A DNA stretch of 64,000 nt. Source: a bacterium (GTDB lineage Bacteria; Elusimicrobiota; Elusimicrobia; Elusimicrobiales; UBA9959). This document shows positions 41,421 through 48,486 of the stretch, in pieces; position 1 is the stretch's first letter, and every line of letters starts with the position of its first letter. Under the pieces are notes generated by a model. That model was not told where the DNA came from. It worked only from the letters and a program-made list of their open reading frames with translations, and ran no database searches. The stretch covers positions 1-64,000 of the forward strand of contig JAJYJH010000007.1 in NCBI GenBank assembly GCA_021789695.1, given 5' to 3'. A program made the translations under genes and the position numbers.

Positions 41421-42203
41421 TCATTTCCTCTTTAGCACGTAATAGAAGGGCGTGGCGCCGCGGAAGACATAGTCCCCGCTCTTCCACTGGAAGAACATAT
41501 ACTCCGTTCCATCTACCTTCTTTATGTTGTAGCGGCTGGCGGTATGGTCGCCGTGGTGCAGCACGTAGCCCTTCGTCCAGGTCCACCAGGGGTTGCCGCC
41601 CTTGCCGCCGGGCAGGAAGACCAGTTTCTGCAGGTAGAGCGGCCCTGTCCAGGCCCTGGAGGAAGGGCTGAACTCCCCCGGCGTCCGTACGAAATCCACG
41701 CTCTCCCAGGTCCCGATCACCGCAGGGTCGTCGACGAAAGGCAGGTCGATATTGTCCCGCCGGATGCCGGCTATCTTCTCCAGCACGTAGTACTCCGGCC
41801 TGCGGTGCCTGATGGCATAGTCCCCGCTCTTCCACTCCAGGAACATGTATTCATGGCCGTCCACCCTCTTCAGCTCGTAGCGGCTGGCGGTACGGTCGCC
41901 GTGATGGAGCAGCGCCCCCTTAGTCCAGGTGAGCCAGCCGTTGGGGCATTTGCCGCCGGGCAGGAAAACCAGCTCCCTCAAATATAAGTCTCCCTGCCAG
42001 GAACGCCGCCCCGGCGCGAAATCCCCCGGTTCCTTAACGAAATCCACGCTGCGCCACGTCCCGATAACGGCCGGATCGTTCACGAAGGGCAGGTCGATGC
42101 CGTCCTCGAGACGGCCGCCGGGCCCGACCGGGCTTTTTATCTCCAGGGCCCCGGCCTGCCAGGCCATCGGCAGCATACACAGCGTCAGCAGCAGCTTCTT
42201 CAT
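41421..42203 (-). CDS. Secreted protein with two copies of the WRSVD...WKSGDY domain
   Basis: 260 residues from ATG 42203 (GGGGAGG upstream), signal peptide to about residue 20. Two tandem domains: first DLPFVNDPAVIGTWRSVDFVKEPGDF...EYMFLEWKSGDYAIRHRRPEYYVLEK, second DLPFVDDPAVIGTWESVDFVRTPGEF...EYMFFQWKSGDYVFRGATPFYYVLKR. Each ends in the same way as the single domain of 40744-41268. Third gene of the ECF operon, one base after the anti-sigma gene. An extracytoplasmic sensor or effector of the sigma system is inferred. Confidence 0.7.
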   Translation of the reverse strand: MKKLLLTLCMLPMAWQAGALEIKSPVGPGGRLEDGIDLPFVNDPAVIGTWRSVDFVKEPGDFAPGRRSWQGDLYLRELVFLPGGKCPNGWLTWTKGALLHHGDRTASRYELKRVDGHEYMFLEWKSGDYAIRHRRPEYYVLEKIAGIRRDNIDLPFVDDPAVIGTWESVDFVRTPGEFSPSSRAWTGPLYLQKLVFLPGGKGGNPWWTWTKGYVLHHGDHTASRYNIKKVDGTEYMFFQWKSGDYVFRGATPFYYVLKRK

Positions 42204-42204
42204 A

Positions 42205-42537
42205 TCAGTACCTCCCCGCGGCCAGGTAATCAGGCAGCCCCTGGCGTCCGCATTCGCCATAGCTGTCTGAAAGCAGATTGTAGCCTGAAGCGCCGGAGTC
42301 GGCTGGGGGCGCCGGCCTATGGCGCACTTCGAGCATCAGCAAGGCCGCGGCCGCCGCGGCCGCCGCCGGAAGCAACCAGGCCAGCCTCCAGCGCCGCGCC
42401 GGTCTTTCGGCTTTCGCCAGCAGCCGCCGCCGCAGTTCCTCTCTGACGCCGCTCTCCACGCTCAAGTCGGCCGAGCGCAGGCGGCGCGCCAGGCCCTCCA
42501 GTTCGTCCCCGAACTCCTCTTTATCGCTCCGGTTCAT
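42205..42537 (-). CDS. Probable anti-sigma factor (single-pass membrane protein)
   Basis: 110 residues, ATGA overlap with the sigma gene. Charged N-terminal part (about 1-48, GDELEGLARRLRSADLSVESGVREELRRRLLA), one Ala-rich helix (52-70), and a short external tail with one Cys. It lacks the zinc-binding HxxxCxxC of ZAS anti-sigmas. The call rests on size, topology and position. Confidence 0.6.
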   Translation of the reverse strand: MNRSDKEEFGDELEGLARRLRSADLSVESGVREELRRRLLAKAERPARRWRLAWLLPAAAAAAAALLMLEVRHRPAPPADSGASGYNLLSDSYGECGRQGLPDYLAAGRY

Positions 42538-43031
42538 AACCCCTCCGGCCCCAGCGAGGTTTTCAGCTTGCGCATGGCCCTGAAGAGCGTCACCCCGACG
42601 TTGCTCTCCCCCAGGCCGGTCTGCGCGGCTATCTCGCGGTTGGTCAGGTCCAGCGAGAACTTCATGGCTATCAGCTCCCTTTCCTGTTCGGAAAGTCCCC
42701 GCATGGCCGCCAACAGCAGCGCGTTCTCCTCCCCACGCTCCGCCGAACGCTCCACAGATTCCGCGGAGGCCAGCCTCTCCTCGTGGCCCTCGATGGAGAG
42801 CCAGCCCCTCACCTTCCTGCGCCTGAAATGGTCGGTCAGCGTGTTGCGCGTTATGGCGAAGAGCCAGGCCTCCACCGGGGCAATGGCGGGGTCGAAGGAG
42901 GCGTACTTATCCAAAGCCTTCTCGAAGACCGCCGACACCAGGTCGTCGGCCGCGCCACGCTCAAGCACGCGGTAGCGGATATAATTGTATATCCGCTGGA
43001 AATACCTGTCGTAGATTTCTTCGAACCCCAT
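42534..43031 (-). CDS. ECF-family RNA polymerase sigma factor
   Basis: 165 residues. Region 2: YFQRIYNYIRYRVLERGAADDLVSAVFEKALDKYASF...VEAWLFAITRNTLTDHFRR; region 4: LSEQERELIAMKFSLDLTNREIAAQTGLGESNVGVTLFRAMRKLK. Typical size, no extra domains. It heads an operon with an anti-sigma gene and a secreted two-domain protein, and its own promoter resembles the one before the second secreted protein, so it is probably autoregulated. Confidence 0.93.
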   Translation of the reverse strand: MGFEEIYDRYFQRIYNYIRYRVLERGAADDLVSAVFEKALDKYASFDPAIAPVEAWLFAITRNTLTDHFRRRKVRGWLSIEGHEERLASAESVERSAERGEENALLLAAMRGLSEQERELIAMKFSLDLTNREIAAQTGLGESNVGVTLFRAMRKLKTSLGPEGL

Positions 43032-43050
43032 GTTCAGGCGCCTTCCGCAC

Positions 43051-43082
43051 GTTAGTACGCGCGCCGCCCGGAAGTATTACAT
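43051..43082 (-). promoter_or_regulatory. ECF-sigma promoter, copy 1 (autoregulatory)
   Basis: Minus strand TGTAAT, 16 bases, CGTACTAAC, 20 bases before the sigma gene start. Same layout as copy 2 at 41337-41367. The pattern TGTAA...CGTCTAA is known for some ECF groups; here the -10 part is CGTAYTAA. It lies at the very end of the dedA coding region (43077). Confidence 0.7.
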
Positions 43083-43763
43083 CCGGCCAGGCGCCCCGGC
43101 GCGGCTTCCGCCCCGTTTGTGGCGCAGGTACCCTATTACACCGGGCAGCATCGAGACGATAATTATCGCCATTATCACGGCCGTAAAGTTGTGCCTCACG
43201 GCAGGGATGTTGCCGAAGAAGTAACCGGCAAGCATCACCACGCTCACCCAGGTGACCCCGGCTATCACATTGAACAGCAGAAAGCGCGGGTAGGTCATAG
43301 CGCCGACCCCCGCCACGAACGGCGCGAACGTGCGCACTATCGGCACGTACTTACAGAGGATGATGGCCTTGCCGCCGTACTTTTCGTAAAAAGCGTGAGT
43401 CTTCAGCAGGTATTCTTTTTTGAAGACGCGGGAGTTCTCGTAGTGGAACACCTTAGGGCCTATGTAGTCCCCGACGGCATAGTTGACGTTGTCGCCCAGT
43501 ATCGCCGCGAAGACAAGCAGCGGCCAGACCTTGTGCAGGTCAAGGTAGCCAAGCGCCGCGAAAGCCCCCACAGTGAAAAGCAGCGAGTCGCCAGGCAGTA
43601 TCGGCGTCACCACGAGGCCGGTCTCGCAGAAGATTATCAGGAAGAGGATCAGGTAGGTCCAGGCGCCGTAGGCCCGTATTACCGAGCCGAGCGCGCTGTC
43701 CAGGTGAATGAACAGGTTGAAGACGTGGAGCACGAACGAGAGCGCTTTATCGAGGATTTCCAT
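43077..43763 (-). CDS. DedA-family membrane protein
   Basis: 228 residues from ATG 43763 (a TTG nine bases earlier is possible). ETGLVVTPILPGDSLLFTVGAFAALG, GDNVNYAVGDYIGPKVF, FYEKYGGKAIILCKYVPIVRTFAPFVAGVG and FNVIAGVTWV are DedA signatures, with the conserved Arg in PIVRTFAPF. The family includes undecaprenyl-phosphate and phospholipid flippases. It begins 8 bases after the tRNA terminator. Confidence 0.9.
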   Translation of the reverse strand: MEILDKALSFVLHVFNLFIHLDSALGSVIRAYGAWTYLILFLIIFCETGLVVTPILPGDSLLFTVGAFAALGYLDLHKVWPLLVFAAILGDNVNYAVGDYIGPKVFHYENSRVFKKEYLLKTHAFYEKYGGKAIILCKYVPIVRTFAPFVAGVGAMTYPRFLLFNVIAGVTWVSVVMLAGYFFGNIPAVRHNFTAVIMAIIIVSMLPGVIGYLRHKRGGSRAGAPGRM

Positions 43764-43770
43764 ACCGCCC

Positions 43771-43795
43771 AAAAAAAGTGCCGCTTTTCAGCGGC
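43771..43795 (-). terminator. Terminator of tRNA-Val
   Basis: Minus strand stem GCCGCT-GAAA-AGCGGC followed by AC and seven T residues. It separates the tRNA from dedA. Confidence 0.85.
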
Positions 43796-43806
43796 GACCG
43801 TAAATC

Positions 43807-43881
43807 TGGTGGGTGGTACAGGATTTGAACCTGTGACCCCTGTCGTGTGAGGACAGTGCTCTACCGCTGAGCTAACCACCC
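43807..43881 (-). tRNA. tRNA-Val (anticodon CAC)
   Basis: 75 bases including an encoded CCA. Acceptor GGGTGGT / ACCACCC, D arm GCTC-AGCGGTA-GAGC, anticodon arm CTGTC-CTCACAC-GACAG, T arm ACAGG-TTCAAAT-CCTGT. Loop positions 34-36 read CAC, for the valine codon GTG. All stems pair fully. Confidence 0.95.
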
Positions 43882-43896
43882 GAGGACCGGGAATTA

Positions 43897-43927
43897 ATTC
43901 TACCACATTTGCGGGCATCCGCGTAAA
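43897..43927 (-). promoter_or_regulatory. Possible promoter of tRNA-Val
   Basis: Minus strand TAGAAT (43902-43897) about 16 bases before the tRNA, with TTTACG (43927-43922) 19 bases further upstream. The -35 spacing is longer than ideal. Confidence 0.4.
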
Positions 43928-43960
43928 TAGTATAGTCCGGCGGCGCCGCGTCTCCGGGAA

Positions 43961-44004
43961 AAGAAGAGGCGGCGCCAGGTACCATCCGGTTCCGGCGCCG
44001 CCTT
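43961..44004 (-). terminator. Terminator of the lysine-rich peptide gene
   Basis: Nine-base stem GGCGGCGCC / GGCGCCGCC (43968-43976, 43994-44002) with a 17-base loop, followed on the minus strand by a T-rich run (CTCTTCTTTT). Confidence 0.6.
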
Positions 44005-44025
44005 TTATTCATCGAAGTAAGCGAG

Positions 44026-44100
44026 TTACTTCTTCTTCGCCTTCTTCACGGTCTTTTTCTTGGCGGTTTTCTTGGCAACCTTCTTTTTAGCTTTAGGCAT
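44026..44100 (-). CDS. 24-residue lysine/alanine-rich peptide, histone H1-like
   Basis: Only 24 codons (MPKAKKKVAKKTAKKK and a like tail, 15 Lys). It is supported by a strong AAGGAG seven bases before ATG 44100, a consensus promoter and a terminator. The K-K-x-A/V/T pattern resembles the tails of bacterial histone H1-like proteins, so DNA or RNA binding is likely. The N-terminus of the cytidine deaminase (MAKKTAKKAAPAW) has a like stretch. Confidence 0.7.
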   Translation of the reverse strand: MPKAKKKVAKKTAKKKTVKKAKKK

Positions 44101-44133
44101 TTTATCTCCTTGCGCGTTCACCGCGCGAGATTG

Positions 44134-44162
44134 ATTCTATATATTGTCATTGGTAAATGCAA
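44134..44162 (-). promoter_or_regulatory. Promoter of the lysine-rich peptide gene
   Basis: Minus strand TTGCAT (44162-44157), 17-base spacer, TAGAAT (44139-44134); leader about 27 bases with a strong Shine-Dalgarno. Confidence 0.65.
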
Positions 44163-44240
44163 TACTTTTTTCGCGTTTTGGGAATTTTTCGGGATTTTTG
44201 GTAAGGTGGAGCGGCAGGCAAGGTTTTATATAATCTTGGT

Positions 44241-44549
44241 ATGGACACCGTACTGGAAGTCGCGGACCTTGCCGCCCTTCCCGAAGGGAAACTCCGCGCC
44301 GTGTACCCCCAAGGCCTGCCGGTGCTGCTGGTGCGCAGCGGAGCGAAGGTCTTCGCGCTGGAGAACCGCTGCTCGCACATGGGCTGCCCGCTCTCCGACG
44401 GCAGCCTCGACGGACACGTGCTGAAATGCCCCTGCCACGACTGGCGCTTCGACGTGCGCGACGGGAAGTTCTTGGACGCGCCGGAGATACGTTTGAAGAC
44501 CTATCCCGCCGAGATAAGCAACGGCAGGGTGTATGTGAGGCTGATATGA
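44241..44549 (+). CDS. Rieske [2Fe-2S] ferredoxin
   Basis: 102 residues. Cluster ligands Cys44-x-His46 (RCSHMGC) and Cys63-x2-His66 (CPCHDWRFD), as in the small ferredoxins of non-haem oxygenase/nitrite reductase type. A TATAAT at 44229-44234 lies only six bases before the ATG and there is no Shine-Dalgarno, so the mRNA may be leaderless. First of four redox genes. Confidence 0.9.
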   Translation: MDTVLEVADLAALPEGKLRAVYPQGLPVLLVRSGAKVFALENRCSHMGCPLSDGSLDGHVLKCPCHDWRFDVRDGKFLDAPEIRLKTYPAEISNGRVYVRLI

Positions 44550-44797
44550 AAAAAGTCACCATATACGCGCTGAGCACCTGTCTCTGGTGCAGGAAGACCA
44601 AGAAGTTCTTCGAGGACAAAAAGGTGCCGTTCGAGACCGTCGACTACGACAAGCAGGACGAGAGCCGCCAGACCGAGATGCTGGCGGAAATGAAAGAATC
44701 CGGCTATTCCGGCGCTTTCCCGTTCACCAGGATCGGGAACGCCTGCGTGCAGGGCTACGACCCCGTGGAGTTCGAAAGGCTGCTGGAGAAAAGATGA
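44546..44797 (+). CDS. Glutaredoxin-like protein
   Basis: 83 residues, ATGA overlap with the Rieske gene. Active site STCLWCRKTKKFF (Cys-Leu-Trp-Cys), FPFTRIGNACVQGYDP with the cis-Pro position, as in NrdH/glutaredoxin. An extra Cys lies in GNACVQG. Probably works with the FTR-like subunit that follows. Confidence 0.87.
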   Translation: MKKVTIYALSTCLWCRKTKKFFEDKKVPFETVDYDKQDESRQTEMLAEMKESGYSGAFPFTRIGNACVQGYDPVEFERLLEKR

Positions 44798-45159
44798 GCT
44801 TCGAGACGCGCAAGAAAGCGCTGCGCTTCCTTTTCGGGCCCACGGTCGACAAGCTCGGCTACAAGTTCACCCCAAACGAGGAGGACGCCGACTTTCTGCT
44901 GGAGCAGGAGGCGGCCATAGAGGCGGAGACAGGAATCCCGTACTGCCCCTGCCAGGCGCGTTCTAAGGACCGGGCTGCCAATATGCGCATGGTCTGCCCC
45001 TGTATCCCGTTCCACCGCGGCCATTACGACGCGATGCGCCGCTGCTGGTGCGGTCTTTTCGTCCACAAAGACGTAACGGACCCGGACGGGTTGAGGCAGC
45101 TACCGGAACCCGGATGGAGAAAGCTGGAAGTCGGCGGCGCGGGCCGCCATCCGCGCTGA
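44794..45159 (+). CDS. Ferredoxin-thioredoxin reductase catalytic subunit-like protein
   Basis: 121 residues, ATGA overlap with the glutaredoxin gene. The three pairs of the FTR catalytic chain are present: Cys51-Pro-Cys53, Cys68-Pro-Cys70 and Cys84-Trp-Cys86, ending in CGLFV. The [4Fe-4S] cluster and redox disulfide pass electrons from a ferredoxin to a thioredoxin or glutaredoxin. No variable (FTRv) subunit is nearby, as usual for non-photosynthetic bacteria. Confidence 0.87.
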   Translation: MSFETRKKALRFLFGPTVDKLGYKFTPNEEDADFLLEQEAAIEAETGIPYCPCQARSKDRAANMRMVCPCIPFHRGHYDAMRRCWCGLFVHKDVTDPDGLRQLPEPGWRKLEVGGAGRHPR

Positions 45160-45171
45160 GCGCGCCGCCCT

Positions 45172-45528
45172 ATGCTCATAAAAGCCCTCAGCGAGTCGGA
45201 GATAGCCCCGGGCGGGATGAAGGCCGTGGAGCTCGACGGCCGCGAGATAGTGCTATGCGAATATTCAGGGGCTTATTACGCGGTAACCCGCTCCTGCGGC
45301 CACGCCGGGGCGCGCCTGGAGCGGGGAGCGCTTACGGGCTGGATACTGACCTGCCCGCTGCACTTCGCGCAATTCGACATCCGCAGCGGAGAGGCGCTGA
45401 GCGGTCCGGCCCCGAAAGCCCCGGCCAGCGCCCATCCCGCCCCCCAGGACCCGGCCCTGAAAACCTCCGCCCTCAGGACCTGGCCAGCGAGGGCCCTCTC
45501 CGGCTGGATTTACGTCGACATGAACTGA
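45172..45528 (+). CDS. Second Rieske [2Fe-2S] protein
   Basis: 118 residues, 12 bases after the FTR gene. Ligands Cys42-x-His44 (SCGHAGARLE) and Cys61-x2-His64 (CPLHFAQFD). A Pro/Ala-rich insert (about 80-100) separates the core from the last strand. With the first Rieske protein it makes a small electron-transfer operon. Confidence 0.87.
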   Translation: MLIKALSESEIAPGGMKAVELDGREIVLCEYSGAYYAVTRSCGHAGARLERGALTGWILTCPLHFAQFDIRSGEALSGPAPKAPASAHPAPQDPALKTSALRTWPARALSGWIYVDMN

Positions 45529-45539
45529 CACGGGGCGGC

Positions 45540-46253
45540 TCAGGGCCGCAGCGCGCGCTCCGGCGTAAACTCGGAGAGAGCCACGTCTATTTTTTTGGAA
45601 ACGAAGAGCAGAGAGGAGTCCTCTATCCTCAGGCCGTAGAGTACGCCGTTGACTGCCAGCAGCCAGCGCGGAGCCGCCGCTATCTGCTTGTCCGGGGTAA
45701 GCGAATAGTAATAGAGCCCGTCGTCGCCCACGCGTAGAGCCACGGTGCCCTCTTCTTCGGTCAGAGGTTCCAGGTTGCGGAAGACGGCATAGGTCACGGC
45801 CCCGCCGAAGGTCTCTTTCATGGAGTTCCTGTAAAGCAGATCAAAAAGCTCCGAAACCTTTATCCCCTTCGTTTTCCCGGCCGACGTCAGAAAGACCGTG
45901 TCGTCAGTTTCTTTTATGGCAACGGAGAGCCCGTGATACTCGTAGACGGCCCCCGCGGCGAGCTCGTCCTCCTTCCAGGCTCCGGCGCCGAGCCCGGCCG
46001 CCGGCTTCAGCGTGAACCAGACGTCCCACTCCGCATCGAACGCTATCGAGGCCAGGAACAGCCGGCCGTCCAGCGCGACCGGCAGGGAAGCCGCGTCGCG
46101 CGCGGCCAGCAGGCCCAGCAGCGGCGCTCCGCCTATCACCGAGATTTCGGAGCGGGAGTTGACCAGGGAAGAGGCGGCGGCGCCCTCGGCCGCCCCCCAT
46201 TCCGACGCCGCCAGCGGAGCGGCGGCCAGCATAAGAGCGAGGAATATCTTCAT
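45540..46253 (-). CDS. Secreted protein of unknown function
   Basis: 237 residues, signal peptide to about residue 17 (PLAAS). Mixed beta-type sequence without cysteines, e.g. VYEYHGLSVAIKETDDTVFLTSAGKTKGIKVSELFD and GDDGLYYYSLTPDKQ. I recognise no family. Transcribed against the redox operon and ending 11 bases from it. No Shine-Dalgarno; a TAAAAT at 46263-46268 nine bases before the ATG suggests a very short leader. Confidence 0.6.
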   Translation of the reverse strand: MKIFLALMLAAAPLAASEWGAAEGAAASSLVNSRSEISVIGGAPLLGLLAARDAASLPVALDGRLFLASIAFDAEWDVWFTLKPAAGLGAGAWKEDELAAGAVYEYHGLSVAIKETDDTVFLTSAGKTKGIKVSELFDLLYRNSMKETFGGAVTYAVFRNLEPLTEEEGTVALRVGDDGLYYYSLTPDKQIAAAPRWLLAVNGVLYGLRIEDSSLLFVSKKIDVALSEFTPERALRP

Positions 46254-46272
46254 ATTAGCGATATTTTACATA

Positions 46273-46306
46273 AAAAAATCCCCCCGCCGTGAGACGGGAG
46301 GATTCG
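46273..46306 (-). terminator. Terminator of the GYLYFIDKKG repeat protein gene
   Basis: Minus strand imperfect hairpin AATCCTCCCG...CGGGGGGATT followed by seven T residues, 17 bases after the stop. Confidence 0.65.
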
Positions 46307-46322
46307 TCAGCGAAAAAAAAGG

Positions 46323-46562
46323 TTACTTCTTCTTTTTCTTGCCGGAATTCTTCATGATGGCGCGGGAGATATTCCCCTTCTTATCGATGAAGTACAGGTA
46401 ACCCGGCTCCTTCTTCAGGCCGACCTTCACGGCCACCTTGGCCTTGCCGCCCTTCTTCTTGCCGCGGGCCATCAGCGCACAGGAGATGTCGCCCTTCTTG
46501 TCGATGAAGTACAGGTAACCCTTCTCGCGCTTCAGACCCACTTTCTGTATCATTTCTGCCAT
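46323..46562 (-). CDS. Small basic protein with two tandem KVGLKxExGYLYFIDKKG repeats
   Basis: 79 residues, GGAGGA before the ATG. Two copies of about 28 residues (KVGLKREKGYLYFIDKKGDISCALM and KVGLKKEPGYLYFIDKKGNISRAIM) joined by a Lys/Gly linker, with a KKKKK end. Proteins of this type occur widely in Deltaproteobacteria and relatives, as I recall; function unknown, nucleic-acid binding likely. Monocistronic with its own terminator. Confidence 0.75.
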   Translation of the reverse strand: MAEMIQKVGLKREKGYLYFIDKKGDISCALMARGKKKGGKAKVAVKVGLKKEPGYLYFIDKKGNISRAIMKNSGKKKKK

Positions 46563-46614
46563 TTTAAACTTCCTCCGTTATCACTTCCCCCCTGCTGTCG
46601 CCGGGGCAGAATTT

Positions 46615-46631
46615 CGTTCCCGACGGGAACG
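46615..46631. promoter_or_regulatory. Perfect palindrome upstream of the repeat protein, possible operator
   Basis: CGTTCCC-GAC-GGGAACG, seven-base arms around a three-base centre, 53 bases before ATG 46562 and beside a TACTAT (46637-46632, minus) that could be a -10. It suits a dimeric repressor. Confidence 0.4.
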
Positions 46632-46669
46632 ATAGTAAAATGTTACATTATGCCGATATAAAACGCAAG

Positions 46670-46698
46670 GTTTTTCTCGGCGGAGTCGCCGTCGGAAA
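46670..46698 (-). terminator. Possible terminator after the hydrolase gene
   Basis: Inverted repeat TTTTTCTCGGCGG / CGCCGTCGGAAAAAA, about 12 bases after the stop of the alpha/beta-hydrolase. The hairpin has mismatches and lacks a clean T-tract beyond the stem. Confidence 0.4.
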
Positions 46699-46710
46699 AA
46701 AGCATGGAGC

Positions 46711-47649
46711 TCATCTCCGGGCCGGCGTAACGGCGGGGTCCGCGGCCGGCTCGGGCATGAACTCGGCGAAAAACTCCGACACGCGCGCGCGGTAGACCTC
46801 TCCCCCGACCTCCGCGCACTTGGCGTGGGAAGCCCCGGCGATCATCCACATCCGCTTCTTCTCCGAAGCGCACAGCGAAAAAAGCTTCTCCGCGTCGGGG
46901 ACGGGGACCAGGTCGTCGTTGTCTCCGTTTATAAAAAGGGCCGGCATCCTGACCTTGCCCGCGTTGTAAAGCGGGCTATACGGCTCCGGGTCGGCCTTGA
47001 GCTTGCGGCGCACGAAGAACAAGGTCAGCGCCACCAGCGGATAGTAGGGGGTCTTCAGGCGGTGCCAGCTCCAGTTCCCCACCACTTTATTGTACGAGAG
47101 GAAGGTGTTCTCCGCCAGCAGGCAGGTCAACTCCGGGTACTTGGCGGCCGCGTAGATGGCGACCGAGCCGCCCATCGATGTGCCAAACACGCTCACCGAC
47201 TCCGTGACGTGCGGGCGCTGAGTCCTGAGGAACTCGTAAGCCGCGTCGAAATCGCGCGTCTCCAGATAGCCGACGCTGGAGACGGCCCCCTTGCTCTCGC
47301 CGGAGGCCCGGAAGTCGAAATATAAAAGGTTGAAACCTTTTTCGGCCAGGAACCAGGTGTCGCGCAGCATCTCCCCGCGGTTAGAGCCCCAGCCGTGACA
47401 AAAAATTATCGTGCGGGAGCTGTCGCCGCCTGGGGCCGGGATAAACCAGCCCTTCAGGCGCACTCCGTCGGCAGTGGCGAACTCCAGCGTCTCGTAAGCG
47501 AGCCGGTACTGGTCGGGGTTCACTGACAGCGCGCCCTTGCGGACAGGCCTGAGTATCTCCGAGCTCTTGCGATAGGCCAGGTAGACGGCGAAGGAGGAGA
47601 GGACGGCCAGCGCGAACAGAAACCAGTTGAGGAGCTCAGCCTTATTCAT
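46711..47649 (-). CDS. Alpha/beta-hydrolase with N-terminal membrane anchor
   Basis: 312 residues. Helix at 5-25, then FCHGWGSNRGEML (oxyanion region), FGTSMGGSVA (Gly-x-Ser-x-Gly nucleophile), INGDNDDLVPVPDA (Asp) and GASHAKC (His). The family (BAAT/dienelactone-type) includes many esterases with unknown substrates. Coupled to dapB by ATGA overlap, which need not mean a shared pathway. Confidence 0.83.
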   Translation of the reverse strand: MNKAELLNWFLFALAVLSSFAVYLAYRKSSEILRPVRKGALSVNPDQYRLAYETLEFATADGVRLKGWFIPAPGGDSSRTIIFCHGWGSNRGEMLRDTWFLAEKGFNLLYFDFRASGESKGAVSSVGYLETRDFDAAYEFLRTQRPHVTESVSVFGTSMGGSVAIYAAAKYPELTCLLAENTFLSYNKVVGNWSWHRLKTPYYPLVALTLFFVRRKLKADPEPYSPLYNAGKVRMPALFINGDNDDLVPVPDAEKLFSLCASEKKRMWMIAGASHAKCAEVGGEVYRARVSEFFAEFMPEPAADPAVTPARR

Positions 47650-48377
47650 AAATTTTCCGCGGTGGGGACTTTGAGTCCGAGAAGGTCGAAGTAGCAGTAG
47701 AAACCCGGCCCCCGACCGGCGGTCCAGGCAGCCGCTTTGAGCGCCCCGGCCGCGAAGACGGCGCGGGAATGGGCTCTATGCGTAAGCTCTATTCTTTCGT
47801 GCGGACCGGCGAAGAGCACGGTATGGTCCCCGACTATGTCTCCGGCGCGGACGCTCGTGATAGGCGGCCGCGCGCCGGCGCGAGCGGCGGCCATATGTTC
47901 GGCGTAGCGCAGCGCCGTGCCGGACGGGGCGTCGCGCTTGGCGCTGTGATGAGCTTCGCTTATATGGATGTCAAAGTCGCGCAGCCGCCCGGCAGCCTCC
48001 GCCGCGAGAGCGAAGGTCAGGTTGACCGCCGGGCTCATGTTAGGGGAGACGAAGACCGGGGCCAGGCGCGACGCCCGTTCGAGGGCCGCAGCCTGCTCAG
48101 CGGTAAAGCCGGTAGTCCCGGTTATGAACGGCTTCCCGGCTCGGGCGCAGGCCGCGGCATAGCCGCAGGCCGCCTTAGGGGAGGAGAAGTCCACGACGGC
48201 GTCGGCCCGGCCCAGCAGGCGGCCGAAAGCCCGGGCAGGCTCAACCCCCGCGCAGGGCGCGGAGTCCACGCCGCCGGCATAGGAGAAGCCTTCTCCCGCC
48301 TCGATCTCGGCACGGACGGCCCGGCCCATGCGGCCAGCGGCGCCAGTCACCAGAACCCGCAGCGACCTGTTCCTCAT
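47646..48377 (-). CDS. dapB: 4-hydroxy-tetrahydrodipicolinate reductase DapB
   Basis: 243 residues from ATG 48377. VLVTGAAGRMGRAVRAEI binds NAD(P)H, EAHHSAKRDAPSGTAL is the DapB signature with catalytic His and Lys. It makes tetrahydrodipicolinate for lysine and meso-diaminopimelate. Promoter and ATG are so close that translation is probably leaderless; frames upstream of the ATG lie in the promoter. Confidence 0.95.
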   Translation of the reverse strand: MRNRSLRVLVTGAAGRMGRAVRAEIEAGEGFSYAGGVDSAPCAGVEPARAFGRLLGRADAVVDFSSPKAACGYAAACARAGKPFITGTTGFTAEQAAALERASRLAPVFVSPNMSPAVNLTFALAAEAAGRLRDFDIHISEAHHSAKRDAPSGTALRYAEHMAAARAGARPPITSVRAGDIVGDHTVLFAGPHERIELTHRAHSRAVFAAGALKAAAWTAGRGPGFYCYFDLLGLKVPTAENL

Positions 48378-48384
48378 TGGAACA

Positions 48385-48413
48385 ATTATAGACTTTATAT
48401 AGCGAAGGCACAA
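48385..48413 (-). promoter_or_regulatory. Promoter of dapB, leaderless arrangement
   Basis: Minus strand TTGTGC (48413-48408), 17-base spacer, perfect TATAAT (48390-48385), then seven bases to ATG 48377. The expected start point falls on or one base before the ATG. Confidence 0.75.
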
Positions 48414-48470
48414 CAACAACACCCCCCCGGGCGGAGGCCGGTCCTGTTATGGCGTTTCGTGGCTTTCTTT

Positions 48471-48479
48471 TGCTATTCT
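48471..48479 (+). promoter_or_regulatory. Extended -10 promoter of the HD-GYP gene, leaderless arrangement
   Basis: TGC-TATTCT (48471-48479) with seven bases to ATG 48487; no usable Shine-Dalgarno (GGG touches the ATG). No clear -35, as allowed with an extended -10. Confidence 0.5.
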
Positions 48480-48486
48480 TTTTGGG

